Part shown: positions 7,737 to 14,382 of the stretch, piece by piece | Numbering within the stretch: position 1 is the stretch's first letter | How the letters are laid out: every line of letters starts with the position of its first letter | Assembly (NCBI GenBank): GCA_910589135.1 | Contig: CAJUSL010000033.1 | Location: 863-18,951 of the forward strand | Source of the DNA: an uncultured Eggerthellaceae bacterium | GTDB lineage: Bacteria; Actinomycetota; Coriobacteriia; Coriobacteriales; Eggerthellaceae | Direction of reading: 5' to 3' | Length of the DNA stretch: 18,089 nucleotides | The notes under the pieces: model-generated | What the model was told of the DNA's origin: nothing | The model's input: the letters and a program-made list of their open reading frames with translations, nothing else | Databases searched by the model: none | Program-made: the position numbers and the translations under genes

Positions 7737-8282
7737 CTATTCCCCGAAGTCGAAGTCTTTCAGCACCGAGAAGGGGTTTTCCTTGGACGGCTCGTCGCCG
7801 GCGTCGTCGGGGCATGCGCACGCGCCTTCGTTGAGATTGGCCCCGCAGCTCGGGCACAGCCCCTTGCAGTCGTCGCTGCACAGCGGAATCTGCGGCATCT
7901 CCAGCAGCAGCGCCGCCTGGATGAGCGGCGCCATGTCGATGGCCTTGTCGTCGGGCAGGTAGTCGAACTCGTCGTCTTCCACGTCGTCGGGCGCCGCATC
8001 CTCGGAGCTGACGAGGAAGTAGCCCTCTATCTCGCCGGTAACCGGGAACGTGACGGGCTCCAGGCAGCGCGCGCACCCGCACGTCGCCTCCCCGTCGACG
8101 GTGCCGGTGACCAGAAGCGCCCCGCCCGTGTTCGTGATGTCGGCCTCCCAGCGAAGGGGCTCCTTGAACTCGAACAGGTCGGCGCCGAGCTTCAGGAACT
8201 CGAGCGCCGCGGCACCTTCGTAGTGCTTGTATTCCGCCGGAGTGAACAGCTCCTTCGGGATCTCGATGCGAATCGGGCTCAT
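7737..8282 (-). CDS. yceD: YceD/DUF177 family protein, linked to 23S rRNA and L32
   Basis: This 181-residue protein belongs to the DUF177 (YceD) family. The family is typically encoded next to rpmF, and plant and bacterial members have been tied to 23S rRNA accumulation. The N-terminal half has the CGCARCLEPV motif (68-77; C68, C70, C73), the middle is strongly acidic (about 94-112), and the C-terminal half has the family block PLCSDDCKGLCPSCGANLN (C135, C139, C143, C146) followed by two more cysteines (C155, C157). Nine cysteines suggest metal binding. The ATG is preceded by GAGGAGG with 6 nt spacing. A GC hairpin (8295-8316) lies directly before that site, and a terminator for the upstream gene lies beyond it. 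The same order (SepIVA gene, then DUF177) occurs in mycobacteria. Confidence 0.9.
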   Translation of the reverse strand: MSPIRIEIPKELFTPAEYKHYEGAAALEFLKLGADLFEFKEPLRWEADITNTGGALLVTGTVDGEATCGCARCLEPVTFPVTGEIEGYFLVSSEDAAPDDVEDDEFDYLPDDKAIDMAPLIQAALLLEMPQIPLCSDDCKGLCPSCGANLNEGACACPDDAGDEPSKENPFSVLKDFDFGE

Positions 8283-8294
8283 GGCATCCTCCTC

Positions 8295-8316
8295 GGGCCG
8301 CCGGGCTTCGCGGCCC
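8295..8316 (-). other. GC hairpin abutting the yceD ribosome binding site
   Basis: Arms GGGCCGC and GCGGCCC (7 perfect bp) enclose an 8-nt loop and end 1 nt before the GAGGAGG Shine-Dalgarno. No U-run follows, so it is not a terminator. In the leader it could affect ribosome access or protect a processed 5' end left after the terminator at 8325-8351. Confidence 0.4.
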
Positions 8317-8324
8317 CAATACGG

Positions 8325-8351
8325 AAAAGGCCGCCCGTTGCACAGGCGGCC
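8325..8351 (-). terminator. Intrinsic terminator after the SepIVA-like gene
   Basis: On the minus strand GGCCGCC pairs with GGCGGCC (7 bp, extendable by a U-G and a G-C pair) and is followed by TTTT. It lies 19 nt past the stop of the SepIVA-like gene. It should reduce transcription into yceD, whose own promoter I could not find. Confidence 0.75.
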
Positions 8352-8370
8352 GTCTTGGACCGGGTGCGCC

Positions 8371-8841
8371 CTAGCGGGCGTTCATGGAGTTGGCGTTCAG
8401 GCGGTCGCGGACGCGCCGCACCTGGCCGAGCACATTGTCGAGGCTCTGCTCGACGTGCCCGAAGACCTCGTCGGCGTAGTCCTCCGCGCCGGCGCGGGTC
8501 TCGCGCTCGAGCTCGCGGGCGTCGGCCATGATGGCCTCGGCCTGCTGCTGCGATATGCGCACGATCTCCTGCTCGGAGGCGATGGTCATCGCCTGGCTTC
8601 GGGCGTCCTCGATGAGTCGGTTGGCCTCGTCCTCGGCGTCCTCCAGCAGGACCTGGCGCTCACGGACGATCTGTCTGGCCTGCGCGAACTCGCCGGGGAA
8701 GATGTCGCGGATCTCGTCCATGATCTCGAAGGCGGCCGAGATGTCCACCTGCCTCATGTTCCCCTTGCCGAAAACGGGCTTGGAATCCTCTAGCAGGATC
8801 GAGAGCTCCTCGAGAAGCCCCAAAACGCCGGTTTCGTCCAT
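8371..8841 (-). CDS. SepIVA/DivIVA-like coiled-coil protein
   Basis: This 156-residue protein has no catalytic motif and no membrane segment. It is charged, rich in Glu, Ala, Arg and Gln, and from about residue 50 to the end reads as a continuous heptad coiled coil. A short N-terminal segment (MDETGVLGLLEELSILLEDS) precedes it. Actinomycete proteins of this type next to DUF177-rnc-smc include mycobacterial SepIVA (Rv2927c in M. tuberculosis), a DivIVA-domain septation factor. The gene order here matches that locus, which is my main argument; the protein is shorter than the mycobacterial one (about 245 residues). It could also be described as an ATP synthase subunit b-like coil, but no membrane helix is present. 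The ATG has GGAGG 6 nt upstream, its own candidate promoter at 8928-8936, and a terminator. Confidence 0.7.
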   Translation of the reverse strand: MDETGVLGLLEELSILLEDSKPVFGKGNMRQVDISAAFEIMDEIRDIFPGEFAQARQIVRERQVLLEDAEDEANRLIEDARSQAMTIASEQEIVRISQQQAEAIMADARELERETRAGAEDYADEVFGHVEQSLDNVLGQVRRVRDRLNANSMNAR

Positions 8842-8927
8842 ATCGTTCCTCCAATGAGCGTTGCGTCAAAGTATGTCGGCTGAAGCAAGACATGACTATG
8901 TAAAGCTGACAAGCCTCGATGGGACAC

Positions 8928-8936
8928 ATTCTAGCA
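8928..8936 (-). promoter_or_regulatory. Candidate extended -10 promoter for the SepIVA-like gene
   Basis: The minus strand reads TGC TAGAAT in the 106-nt gap after rsmD, giving a leader of about 80 nt. No -35 hexamer is evident. It shares the TGCTA core with the rpmF and ftsY candidates. With the terminator downstream it would make this gene a single-gene unit. Confidence 0.45.
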
Positions 8937-8947
8937 TGAAGATGCGG

Positions 8948-9514
8948 CTAGGACGGCAGAATGTAGGACACGTAGGTCTTTCCCAGCCTGCGCTCGTTGG
9001 CGAGCGCGAGCCCCAGCCGCCCGAGCGCCGCCCCGTCGGCGGGCTCGTCGTGCTCGTAGACGACGAGGCATTCCTCGGAAAGCAGGCCGCCTTCGCGCGC
9101 GGATGACACCATGGCGAGCACGTCGCCCTGCGGCGTCTTGTAGGGCGGGTCGAGGAACACGAGGTCGAAGGGCGCGCCTTGCCGGGGAAGACCGCCCGCG
9201 AGCACGTCGAAGGACGTCACGCGCGCCTGGGCCGACGTGCACCCCAGCGCGTCTACGTTGTCCTGAAGCACGCGCCTCGCGTCCGCGGCGCCGTCGTTCA
9301 GCAGCGCGAAGGCCGCCCCGCGCGACAGGGCCTCGAGGCCCATGGCGCCCGACCCGGCGAACGCGTCGAGCACGCAGAGCCCGTCGAAGCCGCCCGTGGC
9401 GCTGAACACCGAACTCATGACCGACTCGCGCACGCGGTCGGTGGTGGGGCGGGTGTCCCTGCCCTGCGGCGCCCGCAAAACGCGCCCGCGGTATTCCCCT
9501 GCAATGATCCTCAT
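8948..9514 (-). CDS. rsmD: 16S rRNA (guanine(966)-N(2))-methyltransferase RsmD
   Basis: RsmD methylates G966 of 16S rRNA using S-adenosylmethionine. The 188-residue product starts MRIIAGEYRGR, as the family does, with TRPTTDRVRES at 21-31, the SAM-binding segment VLDAFAGSGAMGLEALSRGA (48-67), and the N6/N2 methyltransferase signature LDPPY (121-125). The length is typical. The ATG comes 1 nt after the recG stop, and a GGGAGG Shine-Dalgarno lies within the end of recG, so it is the last gene of the asp23-fakA-recG-rsmD unit. In many bacteria coaD follows rsmD directly; here the next gene is the SepIVA-like one and coaD is not in the window. Confidence 0.95.
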   Translation of the reverse strand: MRIIAGEYRGRVLRAPQGRDTRPTTDRVRESVMSSVFSATGGFDGLCVLDAFAGSGAMGLEALSRGAAFALLNDGAADARRVLQDNVDALGCTSAQARVTSFDVLAGGLPRQGAPFDLVFLDPPYKTPQGDVLAMVSSAREGGLLSEECLVVYEHDEPADGAALGRLGLALANERRLGKTYVSYILPS

Positions 9515-9515
9515 G

Positions 9516-11708
9516 TCAGCCTCCCAGCACCGAATGGTCGTCCTTGAACACGGCGGCGACCTCGCGCGCCAGCCCCTTGTGTTCGGGAAGGGCAAGGTCG
9601 GGGTCGTCGTCGAGCAGGCTGCGCGCGTCCTCGTTCGCCCATTCTATGATCTCGCTGTCGCGCATGATGTTGACCAGCTTCAGCGCGGACGTTCCCGACT
9701 GGCGGTTCCCCAGAATGTCGCCTTCGCGGCGCAAGGACAGGTCGTATTGCGCGATCTCGAACCCATCGTCGCTCTTCTCCAGCGCTTCGAGGCGCCTCAA
9801 GGCCTGCGGCTGCTTCGACGCCGAGACGAGGAACACCTTCCCCGCATGCCCGCCGCGGCCCACGCGCCCCCTCAGCTGGTGCAGCTGGGAGAGCCCGAAG
9901 CGGTCGGCGTCCTCCACGATCATCACCGTGGCGTTCGGCACGTCGACGCCCACCTCGATGACCGTCGTCGTGACGAGCACGTCGATGTCTCCCGCGCGGA
10001 ACGCCTCCATCACCTGCGCCTTCTCGTCGGGCGCCATGCCGCCGTGCAGAAGCCCCACCCGGTAGTCGACGAACACGCGCTTCTGGAGGAATTCCGCCTC
10101 GTCGCGCGCGGCCGTCAGGTTGTCCGCCTCGAAGTCGCCCTCCTCCTCGATCGCCACCACCGGGTGGTAGGCCTCATCCCCCCCGTCGACGGCCTTCTTG
10201 TTGGCGGCTCCCTCGTCGCGCTGCTCGGAGGAGACGCCGATGAGCGGACACACCACGTACGCTTGCCTGCCGGCCTTGAGCTCGGCGAGCGCGCCGTCGT
10301 ATGCCTTGCCCTTCTGCGCGTTGGAAAGGATGGTCGTCTGACGGGCGGCGACCTCGTTTGGGCGCTGCTTGAGGTAGGACAGGCTGAGGTTGCCGAACAA
10401 CGCCAGCGCGAGCGAGCGCGGGATGGGCGTGGCAGTCAGGAACAGCGCGTCGGGCGCGGCGCCCTTCGAAAGCGCCTTCGCGCGCTGGTTGACGCCAAAG
10501 CGCTGCTGTTCGTCGATGACGACGAACGTCAGGTTCGGCGCCGTCACGTCGTCCTCCAGGAGGGCATGCGTGCCGATGACGACGTCGATGCGGCCCTCGG
10601 CGAGCCGCTCGACGATGTCGGCGCGGTCGACCGACGACGTCGACCCCGCGAGCAGGGCATGCCGCATGCCGCTGGCGGCGAGGAGGGGCCCGAGCGTCTT
10701 CGAATGCTGCCGGGCCAGCACCTCGGTGGGGGCGAGCAGCATGGACTGGCCGCCCGAGTCGGCCGCGGCGGCGAAGCCGAAGGCGGCCACGATGGTCTTG
10801 CCGGTGCCGACGTCGCCGAGCAGCATATGGTTCGCCACGCGGGGGGCCGCCATGGACGCGAGGATGTCGCGCCGGGCGTCGTCCTGCTCGGCGGTGAGCC
10901 GAAACGGGACCGCGTCCGCAAGGCGGCGCATCCGGTCGCCGTCGACGACGTGGCGCACGGGCTCGACGCCCACGGCGCGCGCGTCCCCCTTCTTCATCAG
11001 GAACAGCTGCAGAAGCAGCAGCTCCTCGTAGACGAGGCGCGTGCGCGCGACGTCGACCTCGCCGACGTCCTTCGGGAAATGGATGGCCGAGAAGGCGCAC
11101 CCGCGGCTGACGATGCCGCGCTTCAGGCGCAGCGGGAGCGGGACGGGGTCGTGCATGCCGAAGGCGGCGTCGAGCGCCGCCGCGACGATCTTGCGGATGG
11201 CGGGCGCCGCAAGCTTCTCGGATGCGGGATGGATGGGGATGATGCGCCCGCCGCCGGACTCCCCCTCCGCCACCTCGAGGAACGGGTTGGTCATGCGCAT
11301 GAAGCCGTACTTGAACTCGACCTTCCCCGACGCCATGATGCCCTGGCCCTCCTTCAGCTTCTGCTTCAGCCAGGGCTGGTGGAAGACGCTGACGATCATG
11401 ACCCCGTCGTCGTCGACGATGGATATCTCGACGATGGGGAGGTTGTAGCGTGGACGCTTCAGCTTGACCTCGTGCACGGTCCCTTTGATCGTGCACTGCT
11501 CGCCGATCTGGGCGGTGGCCGTCGTGCGCACGCACGTCAGGTCCATGTACCTGCGCGGGTAATGGGACAGCACGTCGCGCACGGTGCGCATCCCGAGCTT
11601 CGCGAGCGACCCCTGGCGCGTGGTGCTGACGCCGGGGATGCGCGTCACCGGCTCGTCGAGCGCAAGCGTCGCTGCAAGGCGGCTTGATGGGGTGCGCCGT
11701 TGCGTCAT
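9516..11708 (-). CDS. recG: ATP-dependent DNA helicase RecG
   Basis: RecG remodels stalled replication forks and branched recombination intermediates. The 730-residue product has an N-terminal wedge/OB region (about 60-155, including CTIKGTVHEVKLKRPRYNL), Walker A GDVGTGKT (298-305), motif II DEQQRFGV (399-406), motif III TATPIP (425-430), and the C-terminal helicase lobe with VTTTVIEVGVDVP and QLHQLRGRVGRG (611-619 region). A stretch of about 35 acidic and polar residues (about 497-532) appears inserted in the second lobe before the VGLLHGGM motif; RecG usually has only a short linker there. The ATG overlaps the fakA stop (ATGA), which points to translational coupling, since the upstream Shine-Dalgarno is poor. 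The frame stays open upstream of this ATG, but that sequence overlaps fakA and has no RecG character. Confidence 0.96.
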   Translation of the reverse strand: MTQRRTPSSRLAATLALDEPVTRIPGVSTTRQGSLAKLGMRTVRDVLSHYPRRYMDLTCVRTTATAQIGEQCTIKGTVHEVKLKRPRYNLPIVEISIVDDDGVMIVSVFHQPWLKQKLKEGQGIMASGKVEFKYGFMRMTNPFLEVAEGESGGGRIIPIHPASEKLAAPAIRKIVAAALDAAFGMHDPVPLPLRLKRGIVSRGCAFSAIHFPKDVGEVDVARTRLVYEELLLLQLFLMKKGDARAVGVEPVRHVVDGDRMRRLADAVPFRLTAEQDDARRDILASMAAPRVANHMLLGDVGTGKTIVAAFGFAAAADSGGQSMLLAPTEVLARQHSKTLGPLLAASGMRHALLAGSTSSVDRADIVERLAEGRIDVVIGTHALLEDDVTAPNLTFVVIDEQQRFGVNQRAKALSKGAAPDALFLTATPIPRSLALALFGNLSLSYLKQRPNEVAARQTTILSNAQKGKAYDGALAELKAGRQAYVVCPLIGVSSEQRDEGAANKKAVDGGDEAYHPVVAIEEEGDFEADNLTAARDEAEFLQKRVFVDYRVGLLHGGMAPDEKAQVMEAFRAGDIDVLVTTTVIEVGVDVPNATVMIVEDADRFGLSQLHQLRGRVGRGGHAGKVFLVSASKQPQALRRLEALEKSDDGFEIAQYDLSLRREGDILGNRQSGTSALKLVNIMRDSEIIEWANEDARSLLDDDPDLALPEHKGLAREVAAVFKDDHSVLGG

Positions 11709-13357
11709 TCCACGGAGAAGACGACCGGGTAGAGCGGCTGGCCTCCGCGCTGGGGGTCGACCTCCAGGTCGGGAAACTCGCCTTCGATGCGCTGCGCGAG
11801 CTCGGAGAGCTGCTCGTCGCCGTAGTCCCTGCCGGCAAGGAGGGTGAGCGTGTCGGCGTCGCGGGCGTCCATGGCCTCGAGCAGCTTCATGACGACGTCC
11901 TCGACCGTCTTGCCGACGGCCTCGATGGAGCCGTCGGCGATGCCGATGACGTCTCCCTTGCGAATCTTGTTCTTGTGTGCGTCCTTGGAGTTCTTGATCG
12001 CCACCGTGACCTCGCCGGTCTTCACCTCGGAGGCCGCCTCGGCCATGGCCTCGACGTTCTGCTCGAGGGATGCCTGCGCATCGACCGCGAACATGGCCGC
12101 GAAGGCCTGGGGCACGCTGGTGGTGGGGACGACGGCGCACTGCTTCTTGCTGAGCTCGCAGGCGGAATTGGCCGCCATCACGATGTTGGAGTTGTTGGGC
12201 AGGATGACCACGCACTCGGAAGGAACCTTCTCGGTGGCCTCGTAGAGGTCCTTCGTGGACGGGTTCATCGTCTGGCCGCCCGACACCACGACGTCCACGC
12301 CGAGGCTCTTCAGGATGGCCGCGTTGCCGTCGCCGGGCGCGACCGCGACGAAGCCGATGGGCCTGTCGGGCTCGGGCTGCGGAGCCTGCGCCTTGATCTC
12401 GCCTTCGTCGGCCAGCATGCGCGCACGGTCCTGCGACTGCAAATCCATGTTGTGGATGAACACCTCGGAGACCTGGCCGCGGTCGAGGAAGTACTTCAGC
12501 ACCTGGTCGGGATGGTTGGAGTGCACGTGCACCTTGAACTTGGGAGCGGCGCCCACGCAGAGCTCGCAGTCGCCCATCGTCTGCAGGAAGTCGAGCGCCT
12601 GCTCGGGGTCGAGGTCGTCGGAGTCCACCAGGAACTCGTTGCAGTAGCGGTAGTCGGAGCCCTCCCAGTCGTCTATCTGCTCGATTTCCACGCGGGGGGC
12701 GTCCGCGCCGACGAGCAGCCCTTCGCCGACGCTCTCGGAGCGGCCCTGAATGGCGGCCGAGAAGCCGTCGAGCAGGATGGCAAGCCCGAAGCCGCCGGCG
12801 TCGACGACGTTGTTCTCCTTCAGCACGGGCAGGAAGTCGGGCGTGCGCTGCACGGAGGCGTATGCCTCGGACACGACCGCGTCGAGCGCCTCATTGGTGT
12901 TGAGGCCGTCGGCGGCGCAGGCGGAAGCCACCTGCGCCGTGTCGTACAGCACCGTGAGGATGGTGCCCTCGACCGGCTTGCGGACCGCCTGGAACGCGAC
13001 CTCGACCGCGCGCTTGAACGACGCGGCGATCGATCCCGCATCGAAGCGCTCGCAGTCCTCGCTGCCCTCGCAAAGGCCGCGCAGGATCTGCGAGGTAATG
13101 ACGCCGGAGTTGCCGCGGGCGCCCATGAGCGCCCCCGACACGATGGCCTTCCTGACGTCGGCGCGGCCTGCCTCGGCAGGAAGCGCCTTCAGGCCGGCGA
13201 CCACGCTTTCGAGCGTGAGCGACATGTTCGTTCCGGTGTCCCCGTCGGGCACCGGGAAGACGTTGAGCCTGTTGATCTCCTCCTTGCGGCTGGAAAGCAG
13301 CGCGGAGGCCTGGGCAATCGCGTTGACGATGTCCGTCGATGAGTAGCTGTCTTGCAT
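11705..13357 (-). CDS. fakA: DegV-partner fatty acid kinase FakA (YloV, DAK1/DhaL domain)
   Basis: FakA phosphorylates fatty acids presented by FakB (DegV-type) proteins, giving acyl-phosphate for lipid synthesis. The 550-residue product has an N-terminal DhaL-type kinase domain with the nucleotide/magnesium motif NVFPVPDGDTGTNM (32-45; D38 and D40), GARGNSG (79-85) and VVDAGGFGL (184-192). The middle domain keeps YC (C239) and HVHSNH (H277, H279), positions that bind zinc in characterised FakA. A C-terminal domain follows. The N terminus is shorter than in Bacillus YloV. The ATG is preceded by AGGAG, about 12 nt away, a long spacing. It lies 47 nt after the asp23-like gene and overlaps recG by 4 nt. 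No fakB is present in the window. A plain dihydroxyacetone kinase is less likely because of the full three-domain layout. Confidence 0.92.
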   Translation of the reverse strand: MQDSYSSTDIVNAIAQASALLSSRKEEINRLNVFPVPDGDTGTNMSLTLESVVAGLKALPAEAGRADVRKAIVSGALMGARGNSGVITSQILRGLCEGSEDCERFDAGSIAASFKRAVEVAFQAVRKPVEGTILTVLYDTAQVASACAADGLNTNEALDAVVSEAYASVQRTPDFLPVLKENNVVDAGGFGLAILLDGFSAAIQGRSESVGEGLLVGADAPRVEIEQIDDWEGSDYRYCNEFLVDSDDLDPEQALDFLQTMGDCELCVGAAPKFKVHVHSNHPDQVLKYFLDRGQVSEVFIHNMDLQSQDRARMLADEGEIKAQAPQPEPDRPIGFVAVAPGDGNAAILKSLGVDVVVSGGQTMNPSTKDLYEATEKVPSECVVILPNNSNIVMAANSACELSKKQCAVVPTTSVPQAFAAMFAVDAQASLEQNVEAMAEAASEVKTGEVTVAIKNSKDAHKNKIRKGDVIGIADGSIEAVGKTVEDVVMKLLEAMDARDADTLTLLAGRDYGDEQLSELAQRIEGEFPDLEVDPQRGGQPLYPVVFSVE

Positions 13358-13404
13358 GGTGGGTTATGGCTCCTAAGGGTTTGCGGGTGAGGGCCAGGCG
13401 TTGC

Positions 13405-13752
13405 CTACATGCGGACCTTGACGTCCGCCACGTGCACTTCGACCGAGGCGATGGGCACGCACGCGTACTCCGTCAGGGCGAACGTGACCTGGTCGACCAG
13501 GTTCTGGGAGACGGCTGCGATGTTCGTGCCGTACTCGATGACCACGTGGAGCTCGACGTGCAGCCCCTCGTCGGATGGCTTCACGACCACGCCCCTGCGC
13601 AGGCGCGACGCGGGAAGGATCTTCGCGATGCCGTCCGCGGCGTTGGGGGCGGTCATGCCCACGACGCCGTAGCATTCCATGGCCGCATAGCCGACCAGGT
13701 CGGAGAACACCTCGTTGGCAACGTGCAGGCTGCCGGGGATTTTGTCAGACAT
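13405..13752 (-). CDS. Asp23/Gls24 family envelope stress protein
   Basis: This 115-residue protein belongs to the Asp23/Gls24 family (YloU in Bacillus), whose members associate with the inner face of the membrane and with envelope stress. Visible features are the N-terminal HVANEVFSDLVGYAAMECYGVVGM, the central GVVVKPSDEGLHVELHVVIEYG, and the final VEVHVADVKV, all family-typical. I start it at MSDKIPGSLHV because AAAGG lies about 8 nt upstream; the open frame continues upstream to 13866 but that part has no family resemblance. It is the first gene of the asp23-fakA-recG-rsmD unit, 47 nt before fakA, exactly the Bacillus yloU-yloV arrangement. A TATACT -10 box and a hairpin lie in its leader, and rpmB diverges from it. 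Confidence 0.9.
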   Translation of the reverse strand: MSDKIPGSLHVANEVFSDLVGYAAMECYGVVGMTAPNAADGIAKILPASRLRRGVVVKPSDEGLHVELHVVIEYGTNIAAVSQNLVDQVTFALTEYACVPIASVEVHVADVKVRM

Positions 13753-13772
13753 GGCACACCTTTCGTGACATC

Positions 13773-13800
13773 TGGCCGCCAACCAGCCCCTTGGCGGGCA
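13773..13800 (-). other. Hairpin in the asp23-like leader
   Basis: CCGCCAA and TTGGCGG (7 bp) enclose an 8-nt loop, with two more outer pairs beyond one mismatch. It lies about 20 nt before the asp23-like start codon and upstream of its Shine-Dalgarno. There is no U-run, so attenuation by termination is unlikely. An effect on translation or mRNA stability is possible. Confidence 0.35.
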
Positions 13801-13813
13801 TTCGATTTGTGAA

Positions 13814-13819
13814 AGTATA
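13814..13819 (-). promoter_or_regulatory. Candidate -10 box for the asp23-fakA-recG-rsmD unit
   Basis: The minus strand reads TATACT, a good -10 hexamer, within a GTATAC palindrome. It gives a leader of about 55 nt. No convincing -35 is present. The position, in the gap between divergent genes, supports it. Confidence 0.45.
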
Positions 13820-13870
13820 CAACATGAGCCAACAGGGGGCACATGCGGCCGATTCTTTTGGAGCAATCCG

Positions 13871-13888
13871 TCACAGATGTGATATAGT
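13871..13888 (+). promoter_or_regulatory. rpmB extended -10 promoter with an overlapping small palindrome
   Basis: TGA TATAGT (13880-13888) is an extended -10 that would start transcription near 13895, about 72 nt before rpmB. A TCACA-GA-TGTGA palindrome (13871-13882) ends exactly where the hexamer begins and could be an operator. No strong -35 is visible. The leader contains a small GGC-TTTTT-GCC stem. Confidence 0.5.
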
Positions 13889-13966
13889 AGTTAGGCTTTT
13901 TGCCGAAAGCGCAGGAAGAACGCGTGAAACACGGCCTTCGGGTCTAAGGGATAACAGGAGTAAGTC

Positions 13967-14158
13967 ATGTCGAAAGTTTGTGAAATCTGCGGCAAGCATC
14001 CGGTGGCAGGCCGCAACGTCAGCCACTCGCACAAGGTCACCAACCGCACCTTCCGCCCCAACATCCAGAAGGTCACCATCCGCGACGACAAGGGACAGGT
14101 CCGCAAGGCCAACGTCTGCACCAGCTGCATGAAGGCGGGCAAGGTCGACCGAGCCTAG
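13967..14158 (+). CDS. rpmB: Ribosomal protein bL28, zinc-binding form
   Basis: This 63-residue large-subunit protein has the family start MSKVCEICGKHPVAGRNVSHS, the RTFRPNIQKV core (28-37) and two cysteine pairs, C5/C8 and C51/C54 (CTSC), marking the zinc-binding form. AGGAG lies 7 nt before the ATG. It is the only plus-strand gene in the window, divergent from the asp23-like gene as rpmB is from yloU in Bacillus. A strong terminator begins about 25 nt past the stop, so it is a single-gene unit. Confidence 0.98.
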   Translation: MSKVCEICGKHPVAGRNVSHSHKVTNRTFRPNIQKVTIRDDKGQVRKANVCTSCMKAGKVDRA

Positions 14159-14179
14159 CACATCCGAGCCAAGCCATTG

Positions 14180-14207
14180 AAAAGCCTCCCGCATGGGAGG
14201 CTTTTTT
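14180..14207 (+). terminator. Intrinsic terminator of rpmB
   Basis: A perfect 7-bp stem GCCTCCC/GGGAGGC with a GCAT loop is followed by six T residues; four A residues precede it. This is a textbook Rho-independent terminator, and the A-run could allow weak action on the opposite strand. Confidence 0.93.
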
Positions 14208-14279
14208 GTTGCGCGGAATCCTGCCCTGCATGAGCGAGCAAGGGGCGGCTGCAACGTCTTCGGGCCACTCCTCGCTGCG

Positions 14280-14310
14280 AAAATCCGTGATGTGTTATAT
14301 CACGGATTTT
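14280..14310. terminator. Bidirectional-looking terminator between convergent genes
   Basis: A perfect 12-bp inverted repeat AAAATCCGTGAT/ATCACGGATTTT encloses a 7-nt loop. The A and T runs at its ends let it work on either strand. It lies about 70 nt past the stop of the minus-strand zinc-ribbon gene and about 120 nt past rpmB, where their transcripts would meet. The rest of the 14208-14382 stretch shows nothing I can name. Confidence 0.75.
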
Positions 14311-14382
14311 CTTGCTCCGGGGGTTGGCGCCTCAGACGCCGCGGCCGCCCCTTCGACCTCAGCGACCAAAGGCCGAAAACCC

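Noticed and set aside
9342..13342. Two long plus-strand open frames (about 780 and 550 codons) opposite recG and fakA
   Set aside because: Same cause as above: antisense frames kept open by high-GC codon use. No recognisable motifs or ribosome binding sites.
13753..13866. Upstream extension of the asp23-like gene by 38 codons
   Set aside because: It passes through the leader hairpin and -10 box, shows no family similarity, and a Shine-Dalgarno supports the start at 13752.
14208..14382. Possible small RNA or tRNA in the gap after rpmB
   Set aside because: No cloverleaf and no promoter; only the inverted repeat at 14280-14310, best explained as a terminator for convergent transcripts.
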